Shown piece by piece: positions 8,459-16,028 of a stretch of 64,000 nucleotides of DNA. Source of the DNA: Methylobacterium marchantiae (lineage in GTDB: Bacteria > Pseudomonadota > Alphaproteobacteria > Rhizobiales > Beijerinckiaceae); the NCBI RefSeq assembly GCF_022179405.1, contig NZ_BPQT01000037.1, positions 62,001-126,000 of the forward strand, written 5' to 3'. The notes below the pieces were generated by a model that was given only the letters and a program-made list of their open reading frames with translations, did no database searches and was not told where the DNA came from. Within the stretch, counting starts at the first letter, position 1. Every line of letters begins with the position of its first letter. The translations under genes and the position numbers were made by a program.

Positions 8459-8562
8459 GTCGGCCGCGAGCCTGTGCCCTTATCCTCGGCGCTGTCCAGT
8501 CGCGACCCGAACCCCGATCCAAAATCCCGATCGATGTCGCACCTCTCGTGGAGACGAATGCC

Positions 8563-9255
8563 ATGCCGCAGACCGAGACCCGCTTCGAGATCGGCCTCCT
8601 CGTCTTCGAGGGGGTGCAGCAGCTCGACCTCACCGCGCCCTACGAGGTCTTCGCCTCGCTGCCGGGCGCCCGCGTCCACCTCGTCGGGCTCGACCGCGCG
8701 ACCGTCACCAGCTCCACCGGGTTGCCGCTGACGCCGACGACGGATCTGGCGAGCTGCCCCGGCCTCGACCTCCTCTGCGTTCCGGGCGGGATCGGCGTGA
8801 ACGCCTTGATGACGAACGCGGTCGTGCTCGATTTCATCCGGGCACAGGCGGAGCGGCCGATCCTCGTCACCTCGGTCTGTACCGGCGCGCTGGTCCTCGG
8901 CGCGGCCGGCCTGCTGAAGGCCAAGCGAGCGACGACCCATTGGGGCGCCCTCGACCTGCTCTCGGCCTTCGGGGCGATTCCCGTCGATGCCCGCATCGTG
9001 CGCGACGGCCGGATCATCACCGGCGGAGGCGTCACGGCGGGGCTTGATTTCGCCCTCGCGGCGGTGGCGGAACTGGCGGGCCGGATGGAGGCGGAGACGA
9101 TCCAGCTCGCCCTCGAATACGCGCCGGCGCCGCCCTTCTCGGCGGGACATCCGGACACCGCCCCGCCGGAGGTGGTGGCGGCCGCCCGCCTGAGACTGGC
9201 CGCCTCCCGCGCGGAGCGCGAGACGATCATCGCCGCGATCACCGGGCGAGGCTGA
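8563..9255 (+). CDS. DJ-1/PfpI family protein, isonitrile-hydratase-like
   Basis: 230-residue stand-alone DJ-1/PfpI protein. Visible motifs are IGLLVFEGVQQLDLTAPYEVFAS, LLCVPGGIGVNALM and the nucleophile elbow TSVCTGALVLGAAGLL, followed by KRATTHWGALDLL. Residues and layout resemble isonitrile hydratase (InhA), which hydrates isonitriles to N-formyl compounds. The family also contains non-enzymatic members, so the activity is tentative. The ATG at 8563 matches the start of homology; the frame is open further upstream but overlaps the divergent regulator. Likely controlled by the GlxA-type regulator at 7430-8458, with which it shares the DJ-1 fold. Confidence 0.8.
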   Translation: MPQTETRFEIGLLVFEGVQQLDLTAPYEVFASLPGARVHLVGLDRATVTSSTGLPLTPTTDLASCPGLDLLCVPGGIGVNALMTNAVVLDFIRAQAERPILVTSVCTGALVLGAAGLLKAKRATTHWGALDLLSAFGAIPVDARIVRDGRIITGGGVTAGLDFALAAVAELAGRMEAETIQLALEYAPAPPFSAGHPDTAPPEVVAAARLRLAASRAERETIIAAITGRG

Positions 9256-9277
9256 CGCTCTCACCCCTCTTCGGGCA

Positions 9278-9775
9278 CTACTCGTCGGAATCGTGCCCGG
9301 ACGACAGGGCGTAGACGGCGTCGCCGAGGCGCTGGAACGGGCCATCGGGTCCCGACCGCTTCCACAGCCGGGTGTTGAGGGCGGCCACCGGATCGATGCC
9401 CGGGACGGAAAGACCGCGCCGCGCCAGACCGTCCAGGATCTCGGCGGCGTGGAGGGGGCGGTCGGCCTCGCCGAGGATATCGGCCGCCGCTTCCATGAGG
9501 AGACGGCCCTCGCGCCGCGCCAGCGATCGGTCGGTGCCGGATTCCTCCAGCGGCATTGTCGATCCAGGATCGCCGTACCGAGCCTCGATCGTCGATCCGC
9601 GCGGCTCGGGCAAAGGATCGCGCAAGGGGTCACGCCTCTCGGACGATCCGCCGCCGACATGCCGGCGACCGATATCGAGGAAGAGCGCCAGATCCGCGAT
9701 GGCCCGTTCGAGCCGGGCCCGTTCGCGATGGAGATCGGCGAGACGCCGCTCGGCTTCGGCTTCCGTCAGGAACAT
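9278..9775 (-). CDS. Small protein with N-terminal coiled coil and C-terminal HARE-HTH-like winged helix
   Basis: 165-residue protein not matched to a named gene. Residues about 5-37 (AEAERRLADLHRERARLERAI...) form a short coiled coil. A low-complexity charged linker follows. The C-terminal 70 residues (LMEAAADILGEADRPLHAAE, then ILDGLARRGL and GDAVYALSS) resemble the HARE-HTH winged helix that links DNA binding to chromatin or restriction proteins. ATG 9775 has an AGGGA ribosome-binding site 7 bases upstream; a GTG at 9799 would start inside the palindromes. It sits downstream of and in the same direction as repA, with GGAATATTCC-type palindromes in its promoter. It could be a repressor or partner of the replication module (inference). 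Confidence 0.6.
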   Translation of the reverse strand: MFLTEAEAERRLADLHRERARLERAIADLALFLDIGRRHVGGGSSERRDPLRDPLPEPRGSTIEARYGDPGSTMPLEESGTDRSLARREGRLLMEAAADILGEADRPLHAAEILDGLARRGLSVPGIDPVAALNTRLWKRSGPDGPFQRLGDAVYALSSGHDSDE

Positions 9776-9785
9776 GAGACGATCC

Positions 9786-9847
9786 CTAGAATATTCCACA
9801 TTCCGGAATATCTAGCCGATCGACCCAAAGAATGGAATATTCCATTC
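9786..9847. promoter_or_regulatory. Cluster of GGAAT/ATTCC palindromes (putative operator)
   Basis: Between the repA stop and the winged-helix gene are three related dyads. One is an imperfect repeat CTAGAATATTCC/GGAATATCTAG (9786-9815). A 10-bp palindrome ATTCCGGAAT lies inside it (9800-9809). The third is a perfect 18-bp palindrome GAATGGAATATTCCATTC (9830-9847). They overlap the expected promoter of the gene starting at 9775, suggesting a dimeric repressor site, perhaps for that gene's own product. Confidence 0.6.
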
Positions 9848-9865
9848 GACCGATAGGAACAGAAG

Positions 9866-10978
9866 TCAGCTCGCCAGCGCCCGCTTCGCTGCGCCGGGCT
9901 TGGATCCGCCGAGTCTGGGTGGGACCAGCAGGGCGCTCGGATGGGCGGGCTGCAACGTCATCCCGGCCTCGTCGAGGGAGACGGGCAGTTTCGGGAAGAC
10001 CTCCTGCATATGGGCGAGATCGGCCTTGAAGGCCTGCCGGAAGCTGCGGATGCTGGCATTGTCGGCGCCGAACTGGCTGTGCAGGTTGGCCCAGGTGAGG
10101 CGCAACGGCCGTTGCAGAACGCGCAGGCGGTAACCGAGCCAGAACAGGAGATCGAGCTTGCGGGCCGAGCCGGCGAAGGCGCGGGCGGCCCGGATGTCCA
10201 CCGGCAGGGCGTGCTGGATCAGATTGTCGTAGAAATCCTGGTGGAACTGGACGGTCTTCGACCAGACCTGGCCCTCGCCGGCCCCGTGCGCGAGCCAGAG
10301 GTCGAGCTGGCGGAACGGCGGCACATTGAGGGTGCTGGCCTTGTCGCTGCCGTCCCAGAGGCCGATCTGCAGGGTACAGGCGGCGAGCCGGTTGAGCTGT
10401 TCCTTGAACTGCCGGATCGTACCGCGCTCGCCGCCGGTGACGGCGAATCCCATCTCCTTCATGAAACCGGACAGGCTGTCGGCCACCGTGATGGTGGGGC
10501 TGCGCTGGCGCACCGCCTCGGTGCAGAGATGCAGCAGGACGAGGCGGGCCTTGGGCCCGTAGGGCAGGCCCTGGAATTCCATCTCGCCATTGACCGGGTT
10601 CTTCAGGCGGCCGGCGAGCAGGCTGAGAGAATTGCGGCCGTATTCCCGGAAGAACTCGCGGGCATCGCCGGGATCGCGATAGGGTAGGCCGCAAAGGGCC
10701 AGGACGCTGTGGATGTGCTGAAGGTTCTCCGGCAGGGTCGGTTCGTTCTCGATGACCTCACGGACCATGTCGCGCCGGCGCCGATCGCGGGGCATGGCGC
10801 CGCGTTTGTCGGCGGCCTGGCGCAGGTCAGCGATCTCGGCATCGCGGGCGCGCTGTCGATGAAGAATGTGCTCGACGATGCTTGCGAACAGGAAGCTGCC
10901 GCGGCCGGCCTCGACCTCCTCGAGGAGGTCCGGGTCACGGATCTGGGCGAGCTTCTCCTCGATCCCCATGGACGTCAT
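9866..10978 (-). CDS. repA: Plasmid-type replication initiator RepA (RepA_C family)
   Basis: 370-residue member of the 'plasmid encoded RepA' family. Diagnostic blocks: IHSVLALCGLPYRDPGDARE (about 90-110), LPYGPKARLVLLHLCTEAV, SLSGFMKEMGFAVTGGERGT, then LNRLAACTLQIG, a FHQDFYDNLIQHALPVDIRA segment, and DLLFWLGYRLRVLQ with TWANLHSQFG. RepA of this type initiates replication of low-copy plasmids in alphaproteobacteria. Here it lies between chromosomal housekeeping genes. Start choice: ATG 10978, with ATG 10969 and TTG 10990 as alternatives. Iterons and an AT-rich segment lie just upstream, so the origin is probably cis-adjacent. Either the locus is a captured plasmid or the protein has been co-opted by the chromosome. 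Confidence 0.88.
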   Translation of the reverse strand: MTSMGIEEKLAQIRDPDLLEEVEAGRGSFLFASIVEHILHRQRARDAEIADLRQAADKRGAMPRDRRRRDMVREVIENEPTLPENLQHIHSVLALCGLPYRDPGDAREFFREYGRNSLSLLAGRLKNPVNGEMEFQGLPYGPKARLVLLHLCTEAVRQRSPTITVADSLSGFMKEMGFAVTGGERGTIRQFKEQLNRLAACTLQIGLWDGSDKASTLNVPPFRQLDLWLAHGAGEGQVWSKTVQFHQDFYDNLIQHALPVDIRAARAFAGSARKLDLLFWLGYRLRVLQRPLRLTWANLHSQFGADNASIRSFRQAFKADLAHMQEVFPKLPVSLDEAGMTLQPAHPSALLVPPRLGGSKPGAAKRALAS

Positions 10979-11134
10979 CGATACCGGCAATCTTCACAGT
11001 CCGATCTCCGCCATCGCATGATTCGAGCGCCAGGAGTCGTCCGGCCCGGAGCTTATCCCGAGAATCCACGCAAAGCCGTGCCCCTCGATCGACGGGTGCC
11101 GCAATGGCTCGTCCGGGCATGGCCACCGGGCTCG

Positions 11135-11316
11135 CGCAGAGTTCGATACGGGGCCTCGTTCCGACCTGTCCCCATACTTCACCGGCATGCAGCGTTCTCC
11201 CGCAGAATTCCATACGGATCGACGCAGAATTCCATACGGTCGGGACGGGATCCTGCGCAGAATCGGCTACGGACTCACGCAGAGTTTCATACGCCGGCAC
11301 GCAGAGTTCGATGCGC
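11135..11316 (+). repeat. Six iterons, consensus CGCAGARTTCCATACGG
   Basis: Copies of a 17-bp element start at 11135, 11201, 11223, 11256, 11278 and 11300. The copies at 11201 and 11223 are identical (CGCAGAATTCCATACGG); the others differ at a few positions, and the last ends ATGCGC. Start-to-start distances are 66, 22, 33, 22 and 22 bp. All are multiples of 11, so every copy faces the same side of the helix, as expected for cooperative binding of an initiator. They lie 157-338 bp upstream of the repA start. Confidence 0.85.
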
Positions 11317-11597
11317 GAACACAGCCTAAACCCCGATCATGAAAAGGGAATTCGCCCTCCCATATAACTTGCTGAACTGACTCTCTAAAAAGACGTTACT
11401 GATATCTTTCCTACTGGGTTCCGGCACGTTCGCTTTAGCGGACGACACGGGATTTCGATCGATTTTTGGGAATTAATAGAATTTCTCCTCAGCTCCTCAA
11501 CAGGTTCGGCACAGGCCATGCTCGTTCACCGGGACCTTGAGGTCGGAGGACGGCTTGCCCTACCCCTTCGTATCGAGGCCCTCCGTATCGAATCCCT

Positions 11598-11627
11598 GCG
11601 CCCGAGACTGGTGCGCCCGAGACTGGT
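11598..11627 (+). repeat. Perfect 15-bp tandem repeat before mazG
   Basis: GCGCCCGAGACTGGT occurs twice head to tail, ending 6 bp before the mazG GTG. A looser pair of CGTATCGA blocks lies just upstream (about 11570-11592). The repeats overlap the ribosome-binding region, so a change in copy number would alter spacing in the mazG leader. Confidence 0.8.
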
Positions 11628-11633
11628 GAACAC

Positions 11634-12446
11634 GTGACATCCGAACCGCCCATCGACACCCTCCTCCGCCTGATGGCGGCCCTGCGCGACCCCGAGCGAG
11701 GCTGCGCCTGGGACCAGGCCCAGACCCTGGAAAGCCTCGCGCCCTACACGCTGGAGGAAGCCTACGAGGTGGTCGACGCCATCGAGCGCGGCGACCTCGC
11801 CGAGCTCAAGGGAGAGCTCGGCGATCTCCTGCTCCAGGTGGTGTTCCAGGCACAGGTCGCCCGGGAAGCCGGCAGCTTCGCCTTCGACGACGTGGTCCGG
11901 GCGATCTGCGCGAAGCTGATCCGCCGGCATCCGCATGTCTTCACGGCGGATGGGTCACTGCTTCCCGACGGGCCCGACCGCCTGAGCCTCGCGGAGCTCG
12001 ATGCCAGCTGGACCGCGTCGAAAGCCGCCGAGCGATCCGATGGGGGAGGGACCGACCTGTTGGGCTCCGTCGCCAAGACCCTGCCCGCCCTCACCCGGGC
12101 CGAGAAGATCAGCCGCAACGCGGCGCGGCACGGCTTCGACTGGCCGGATGCGGAATCGGTGATCGCCAAGATACGCGAAGAGGTCGACGAAGTGGCCGAC
12201 GCGCTCCGGCACGACGACAACGACCACCTCGCCGAGGAGATCGGAGACCTGCTCTTCGCCGTGGTCAATCTCGCCCGCCATGCCGGAATAGATCCGGAAT
12301 ATTCTTTGAAAAAAGGGAATATCAAGTTCGAAAGCCGCTTCCACGCCATGGCGGCCTTGATCGGGGAGGATGGAGGAAGCCTCGCCGAGGCCGACCTCCC
12401 CGCGATGGAGGCGGCCTGGCAGCGGGTGAAGCGCTCTGAGGGCTGA
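11634..12446 (+). CDS. mazG: Nucleoside triphosphate pyrophosphohydrolase MazG
   Basis: 270-residue, two-domain all-alpha NTP pyrophosphatase that hydrolyses non-canonical or excess (d)NTPs to NMP and pyrophosphate. The N-terminal domain has CAWDQAQTLESLAPYTLEEA and the metal motif EEAYEVVDAI with ELKGELGDLLLQVV. The C-terminal repeat has KIREEVDEVADAL and EEIGDLLFAVVNLARH. Length is as expected for the E. coli-like form. Translation begins at a GTG (11634), the first in-frame start before the conserved PPIDTLLRLM. Its 5' region borders the RepA iteron region and contains a 15-bp tandem repeat. Confidence 0.93.
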   Translation: MTSEPPIDTLLRLMAALRDPERGCAWDQAQTLESLAPYTLEEAYEVVDAIERGDLAELKGELGDLLLQVVFQAQVAREAGSFAFDDVVRAICAKLIRRHPHVFTADGSLLPDGPDRLSLAELDASWTASKAAERSDGGGTDLLGSVAKTLPALTRAEKISRNAARHGFDWPDAESVIAKIREEVDEVADALRHDDNDHLAEEIGDLLFAVVNLARHAGIDPEYSLKKGNIKFESRFHAMAALIGEDGGSLAEADLPAMEAAWQRVKRSEG

Positions 12447-12475
12447 TCTCGCTCACCCACCCGACGCCCCGACTG

Positions 12476-12949
12476 TCAGATGCCGCCGCGCCCTCCCCTT
12501 CGCGTCTTCCGAAACGGCCAATCGACGACATGCGTCGCATGGAGCGCCCACCAGACGAGGACCGGCTGCAATGCGAGACGAGGCCCGTGATACCACCAGC
12601 TCTCGGGCAGGCCGGGTACGGAGATGCCCTCGACTGCGTGCTTGATGTTGGCCGGAAACACGCAGATCGCGTAGGCCGCCAGCGCGTAGCCTGCTGCTCT
12701 GCGGCTACGCGCGAACAGCAATCCCGCCACGCAGGCGAGTTCGTAGAACCCCGTCAGGATGACGACCTGACGCGGCCACGGCACCCAATCCGGCATGATC
12801 GGCAGGAATTGGTCGGTGGCGACGAGATGGACGATCCCGACGACGCCGTAGAGGGCGACGAGGCCGAGCCGCGAGAGCAGGCGGCTTTGCGCAGGCGGCT
12901 CCGGCGTGATGATGTCCGGCCTCACGGCAGGTCCGGCGGGACGCCGCAT
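12476..12949 (-). CDS. DoxX-like small integral membrane protein
   Basis: 157-residue protein with about four hydrophobic helices: LGLVALYGVVGIVHLVA, VVILTGFYELACVAGLLFA, AAGYALAAYAICVFPANI and a C-terminal PRLALQPVLVWWALHAT. The pattern MPDWVPWPRQVVILTGFYELA is typical of DoxX/DUF-type proteins found in many bacteria. The function is unknown. The start overlaps the pabC stop by 28 bp, so it is probably the last gene of the pab operon, without an obvious folate link. Confidence 0.65.
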   Translation of the reverse strand: MRRPAGPAVRPDIITPEPPAQSRLLSRLGLVALYGVVGIVHLVATDQFLPIMPDWVPWPRQVVILTGFYELACVAGLLFARSRRAAGYALAAYAICVFPANIKHAVEGISVPGLPESWWYHGPRLALQPVLVWWALHATHVVDWPFRKTRRGGRGGI

Positions 12950-13767
12950 TCCGCGGCGATGAGCGCGCGCAGCGCTCGGCTCAACGCGGCGACGATCGCG
13001 TGCGGGCCGGCGAACGTCGTGGTGCCGATGGCGGTCACCGGCGAGAGGCCGCGCAGGGAATTGGTCATGAAGACCGCCTCGGCGCCCAGAACTTCGTCGA
13101 GATCGAGGGAGCGTTCCTCGGCCCCGATGCCGAGGGCGTCCGCCAGGCCGAGGATGCGCGCCCGGACGATGCCGGACAGCACGCCGTCCGAGAGGGGCGG
13201 GGTCACGAGGCGGCCCTCGATGATCGCGAAGAGGTTGCCGGTCCCGGCGCAGGCGATGCGCCCTCGCATGTTCAGGAACAGGGCCTCGTCGAAGCCCTGC
13301 GCCCTCGCCTCACGCGCGGCGAGCACCGCGTCGAGATAGCCGAGCGTCTTGATCCTCGCACCAGGCGAGGTCTCGTTGCGGCGGATCGCCGTCGGATGGA
13401 GCGAGACCGGCGCGAATCCCGATCCCGCCCGGCGTGGCGTGGCATTGATCCACCAGACCGGGCTCGCCGGTTCCGGCGGCGCGAGGCCGCGCGGACCGGA
13501 GCCGCGGGTGACCGTGGTGCGGATCACGCCGTCACCGATGGCGGTGGCGATTTTTTCCAGCCCGGCCTCCATGGTCTGCCGGTCGATGGCAAAGCCCAGA
13601 GCTTCGGCCGAGGCGACGAGCCGGGCGAGATGGTCCTCGCTGAAGGCGATGCGACCGCCGAGGCAGAGAGCCGTGTCGAAGATGCCGTCACCGAGGGTGA
13701 GGCCGCGATCGGCGAGGTCGAAACCGTGCCGCGTGCCCTCGTGCAGGGCGCCGTCAAACCACAGCAT
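12922..13767 (-). CDS. pabC: Aminodeoxychorismate lyase / class IV aminotransferase
   Basis: 281-residue PLP enzyme of fold-type IV. In this operon it would release pyruvate from 4-amino-4-deoxychorismate to give p-aminobenzoate. Visible: WFDGALHEG, the GLTLGDGIFDTA start motif, the lysine region GARIKTLGYLDAVLAAREA, EALFLNMRGRIACAGTGNLF and TPPLSDGVLSGIVRARI. Branched-chain and D-amino-acid transaminases share the fold, so the operon context (pabA and pabB immediately upstream, 14-bp overlap with pabA) decides the call. Confidence 0.85.
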   Translation of the reverse strand: MLWFDGALHEGTRHGFDLADRGLTLGDGIFDTALCLGGRIAFSEDHLARLVASAEALGFAIDRQTMEAGLEKIATAIGDGVIRTTVTRGSGPRGLAPPEPASPVWWINATPRRAGSGFAPVSLHPTAIRRNETSPGARIKTLGYLDAVLAAREARAQGFDEALFLNMRGRIACAGTGNLFAIIEGRLVTPPLSDGVLSGIVRARILGLADALGIGAEERSLDLDEVLGAEAVFMTNSLRGLSPVTAIGTTTFAGPHAIVAALSRALRALIAAECGVPPDLP

Positions 13768-14356
13768 CGCGCCTCTCCCGCCACCGGCGTGCCAGGTCGA
13801 GGAAATTGCCGAACACCGCGTGGCCGTTCTCGGTGAGCACCGATTCCGGGTGGAACTGCACGCCCATGGTCGGATGGTGCCGGTGCGACAGGGCCATCAC
13901 CTCGCCCTCCCCCGAGAGCGCGTCGATGGCGAGATGCTCCTCCATGCCGGGACGCGGCGTGACGATGAGGGAATGGTAGCGCCCCACCTGCATCGGGTCG
14001 GGCAGGCCCTCGAACAGGCCCGTACCGTCGTGGCGGATCGCGGTGGCCTGGCCGTGGAGCGGGCGCGCCGCCCGTTCGACCCTGCCGCCGAAGGCCGCGC
14101 CGATGGCCTGGTGGCCGAGGCAGACGCCGAGGATCGGGATCTCGCCCGACAGGGCCTCGATCGCCGGCAGGGTCACGCCCGCCTCGTTGGGGGTGCAGGG
14201 GCCGGGCGAGAGGATCAGCGCATCGGGCGCCAGCGCACGGATGCCGGCGACGTCGACGGCGTCGTTGCGCAGGATTCTGACCTCCTGGCCGAGTTCTTCC
14301 ACGTAGCGCACCACGTTGAAGACGAAGGAATCGTAATTGTCGACGACGAGGATCAT
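13754..14356 (-). CDS. pabA: Glutamine amidotransferase subunit of aminodeoxychorismate synthase
   Basis: 200-residue class I glutamine amidotransferase that feeds ammonia to PabB. It opens MILVVDNYDSFVFNVVRY, and has the oxyanion segment LILSPGPCTPNEAG, the nucleophile motif ILGVCLGHQAIG and the catalytic His/Glu in GVQFHPESVLTENG. TrpG is nearly identical in sequence, and some bacteria share one subunit. Coupling to PabB (the stop of pabB overlaps this ATG by 4 bp) and to PabC favours PabA. Confidence 0.88.
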   Translation of the reverse strand: MILVVDNYDSFVFNVVRYVEELGQEVRILRNDAVDVAGIRALAPDALILSPGPCTPNEAGVTLPAIEALSGEIPILGVCLGHQAIGAAFGGRVERAARPLHGQATAIRHDGTGLFEGLPDPMQVGRYHSLIVTPRPGMEEHLAIDALSGEGEVMALSHRHHPTMGVQFHPESVLTENGHAVFGNFLDLARRWRERRDAVV

Positions 14357-15756
14357 GGCGCCTCGCTCGTCGCCGCGTCCCGGTCCGGCTCGAAGGCGGC
14401 GAAGACCCGCGCCGCCTTGGTCAGGGTCTCCTCGTATTCGGCGGCCGGATCGGAGAGGAGCGTCACCCCTCCCCCGGCCTGGAGCACGGCGCGGGTCCCG
14501 TCCATGAACACGGTGCGGATGGCGATGGAGGTGTCCAGCGACCCGTCGAAGCCGATGGCGCCGATGGCGCCGCAATAGAGCTCGCGCGCGTCGCCCTCGA
14601 TCTCGGTGATGATGTCCATGGCGCGCAGCTTGGGCGCGCCGGTGATCGAACCGCCCGGGAAGGTGGCGGCGATCAGGTCGATGGCGTCATGGCCCTGGCG
14701 CAGAGTTCCGGTCACCACGGAGACGAGGTGGTGGACCGAGGCGTAGGATTCGAGCCCGCACAGGACCGGCACCTTGACGCTGTGCGGCTCGCAGATGCGC
14801 GAGAGGTCGTTGCGCAGGAGGTCGACGATCATGATGTTCTCGGCCCGCTCCTTGACGTTGGCCTGGAGCGCTTCGCCGAGCGCCCGGTCCTCGTCGGGAT
14901 CCTCGACCCGGCGCACGGTGCCCTTGATCGGCCGCGTCTCCACCGCCCTGCCCTGCAGCTTCATGAAGCGCTCCGGGCTGCTCGACGCGATGGTGAGACC
15001 GTCGAAGGCGAGATAGGCGCCGAAGGTGGCGGGATTGGTCTCGCGCAGGTGGTGGTAGAGCGAGAAGGCGTCGAAATCCGGCGGCAAAGCCGCCTCGAAG
15101 CGCTGGGCGATATTGGCCTGGTAGATGTCTCCGGCCCGGATGTAGTCGCGGACCGTCTCCACCGCCGCCTCGTAGGAGGCCCTGGTGAAGTTGGAGCGCC
15201 AGGACAACGCGGCATTGCCCTTGCGCTGCGGGGATCGTTCCCCGGACTCGAAGAGGTCCGCGAACTGGGCGAGCCGCGTCCGCGCCCTCTCCGCCCGGGC
15301 GGATTTGTCCGTCTCCGGAAAGCCTGTGGCGATCAGGCGGCAGGTCCGGCTGTCATGGTCGATCCTCAGGACCGTGTCGTAGAGGTTGAAGGCGATGTCG
15401 TCGGTGAGGCCCGCCCGGCGGGACGGCGGCGTCACCCGCTCCAGACGGGCGCCGAGATCGTAGGCGAAGTAGCCGATGGCCCCGCCGGGAAAGCCGATCC
15501 CGTCCTCCTCCGTCACCCTGTAGGGCGCGAGGCAGGCCCGCAGGGCCTCCAGCCCGGACCCTTCGAGGGGGCGTCCGTCGAGCGTCGCGCGGCCTTGCAT
15601 GTACCGGAACCGCCCGAACGGATCGGCGGCTACGATCGAGACGCGCCCCAGGGTCTCGTGGCGCATGGCGCTGTCGAGGAAGGCCAGCCCCGGCAGGGAC
15701 GAGAGCGCCTCGGCCGCCGCGACCGGATCGATGAAGGGGATCTCGCGGGTCCACAT
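14353..15756 (-). CDS. pabB: Aminodeoxychorismate synthase component I
   Basis: 467-residue chorismate-utilising enzyme that forms 4-amino-4-deoxychorismate. It contains AGDIYQANIAQRFE, the ETRPIKGTVRR motif (the PIKGT lysine is typical of PabB, where TrpE has PIAGT), NIMIVDLLRNDLSRI and PGGSITGAPKLRAMDII. The ATG at 15756 (MWTREIPFIDP) starts the homologous region; the frame is open upstream to 15987 but that part is not conserved. First gene of pabBAC. The 270 bp up to rimO form a divergent promoter region in which no specific site was recognised. Confidence 0.92.
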   Translation of the reverse strand: MWTREIPFIDPVAAAEALSSLPGLAFLDSAMRHETLGRVSIVAADPFGRFRYMQGRATLDGRPLEGSGLEALRACLAPYRVTEEDGIGFPGGAIGYFAYDLGARLERVTPPSRRAGLTDDIAFNLYDTVLRIDHDSRTCRLIATGFPETDKSARAERARTRLAQFADLFESGERSPQRKGNAALSWRSNFTRASYEAAVETVRDYIRAGDIYQANIAQRFEAALPPDFDAFSLYHHLRETNPATFGAYLAFDGLTIASSSPERFMKLQGRAVETRPIKGTVRRVEDPDEDRALGEALQANVKERAENIMIVDLLRNDLSRICEPHSVKVPVLCGLESYASVHHLVSVVTGTLRQGHDAIDLIAATFPGGSITGAPKLRAMDIITEIEGDARELYCGAIGAIGFDGSLDTSIAIRTVFMDGTRAVLQAGGGVTLLSDPAAEYEETLTKAARVFAAFEPDRDAATSEAP

Positions 15757-16028
15757 GATGCGGTCGGACTTAAGGGCTTCGCGCCGGCGGGGACACGGGC
15801 CCCTCCTGCGGCATGGTTTCCTGACGACGACGCCACAGGTGGCACGGGGCGCGGCCCGACGGAAGCCATGTGCCGCGCATGGGCCGGGACGGCTGCCGGA
15901 ATGGGCCGTCGAACCCCTGCCCTCGCAACCGCAGGCGGATCGGCGTATAGGGACACCGCAACCCGGCACCCTCGCCCAGCGATTCACGGCCGGTCGAGCC
16001 TGTCCTCGACCGCGACCGACGAGCGACC

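Larger units (their letters stand above)
10979..11633. other. repA-mazG intergenic region: candidate iteron-type replication origin
   Basis: 655 bp without a gene. From the repA side it holds GC-rich unique sequence, then six iterons (11135-11316), then a strikingly AT-rich segment (about 11330-11510, with runs such as ATTTTTGGGAATTAATAG) that could act as an unwinding element, and finally short tandem repeats before mazG. No perfect DnaA box was found; the nearest is TTATCCCGA at about 11052. This arrangement (initiator gene, iterons, AT-rich region) is what plasmid origins look like; origin activity is inference. Confidence 0.6.

Noticed and set aside
5829-8633. 934-codon minus frame over the ArnT-like and GlxA-type genes
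   Set aside because: Overlaps two confident genes; Arg/Pro-rich shadow product.
11041-11070. DnaA box near the iterons
   Set aside because: The best candidate TTATCCCGA differs at two positions from TTATCCACA; too weak alone.
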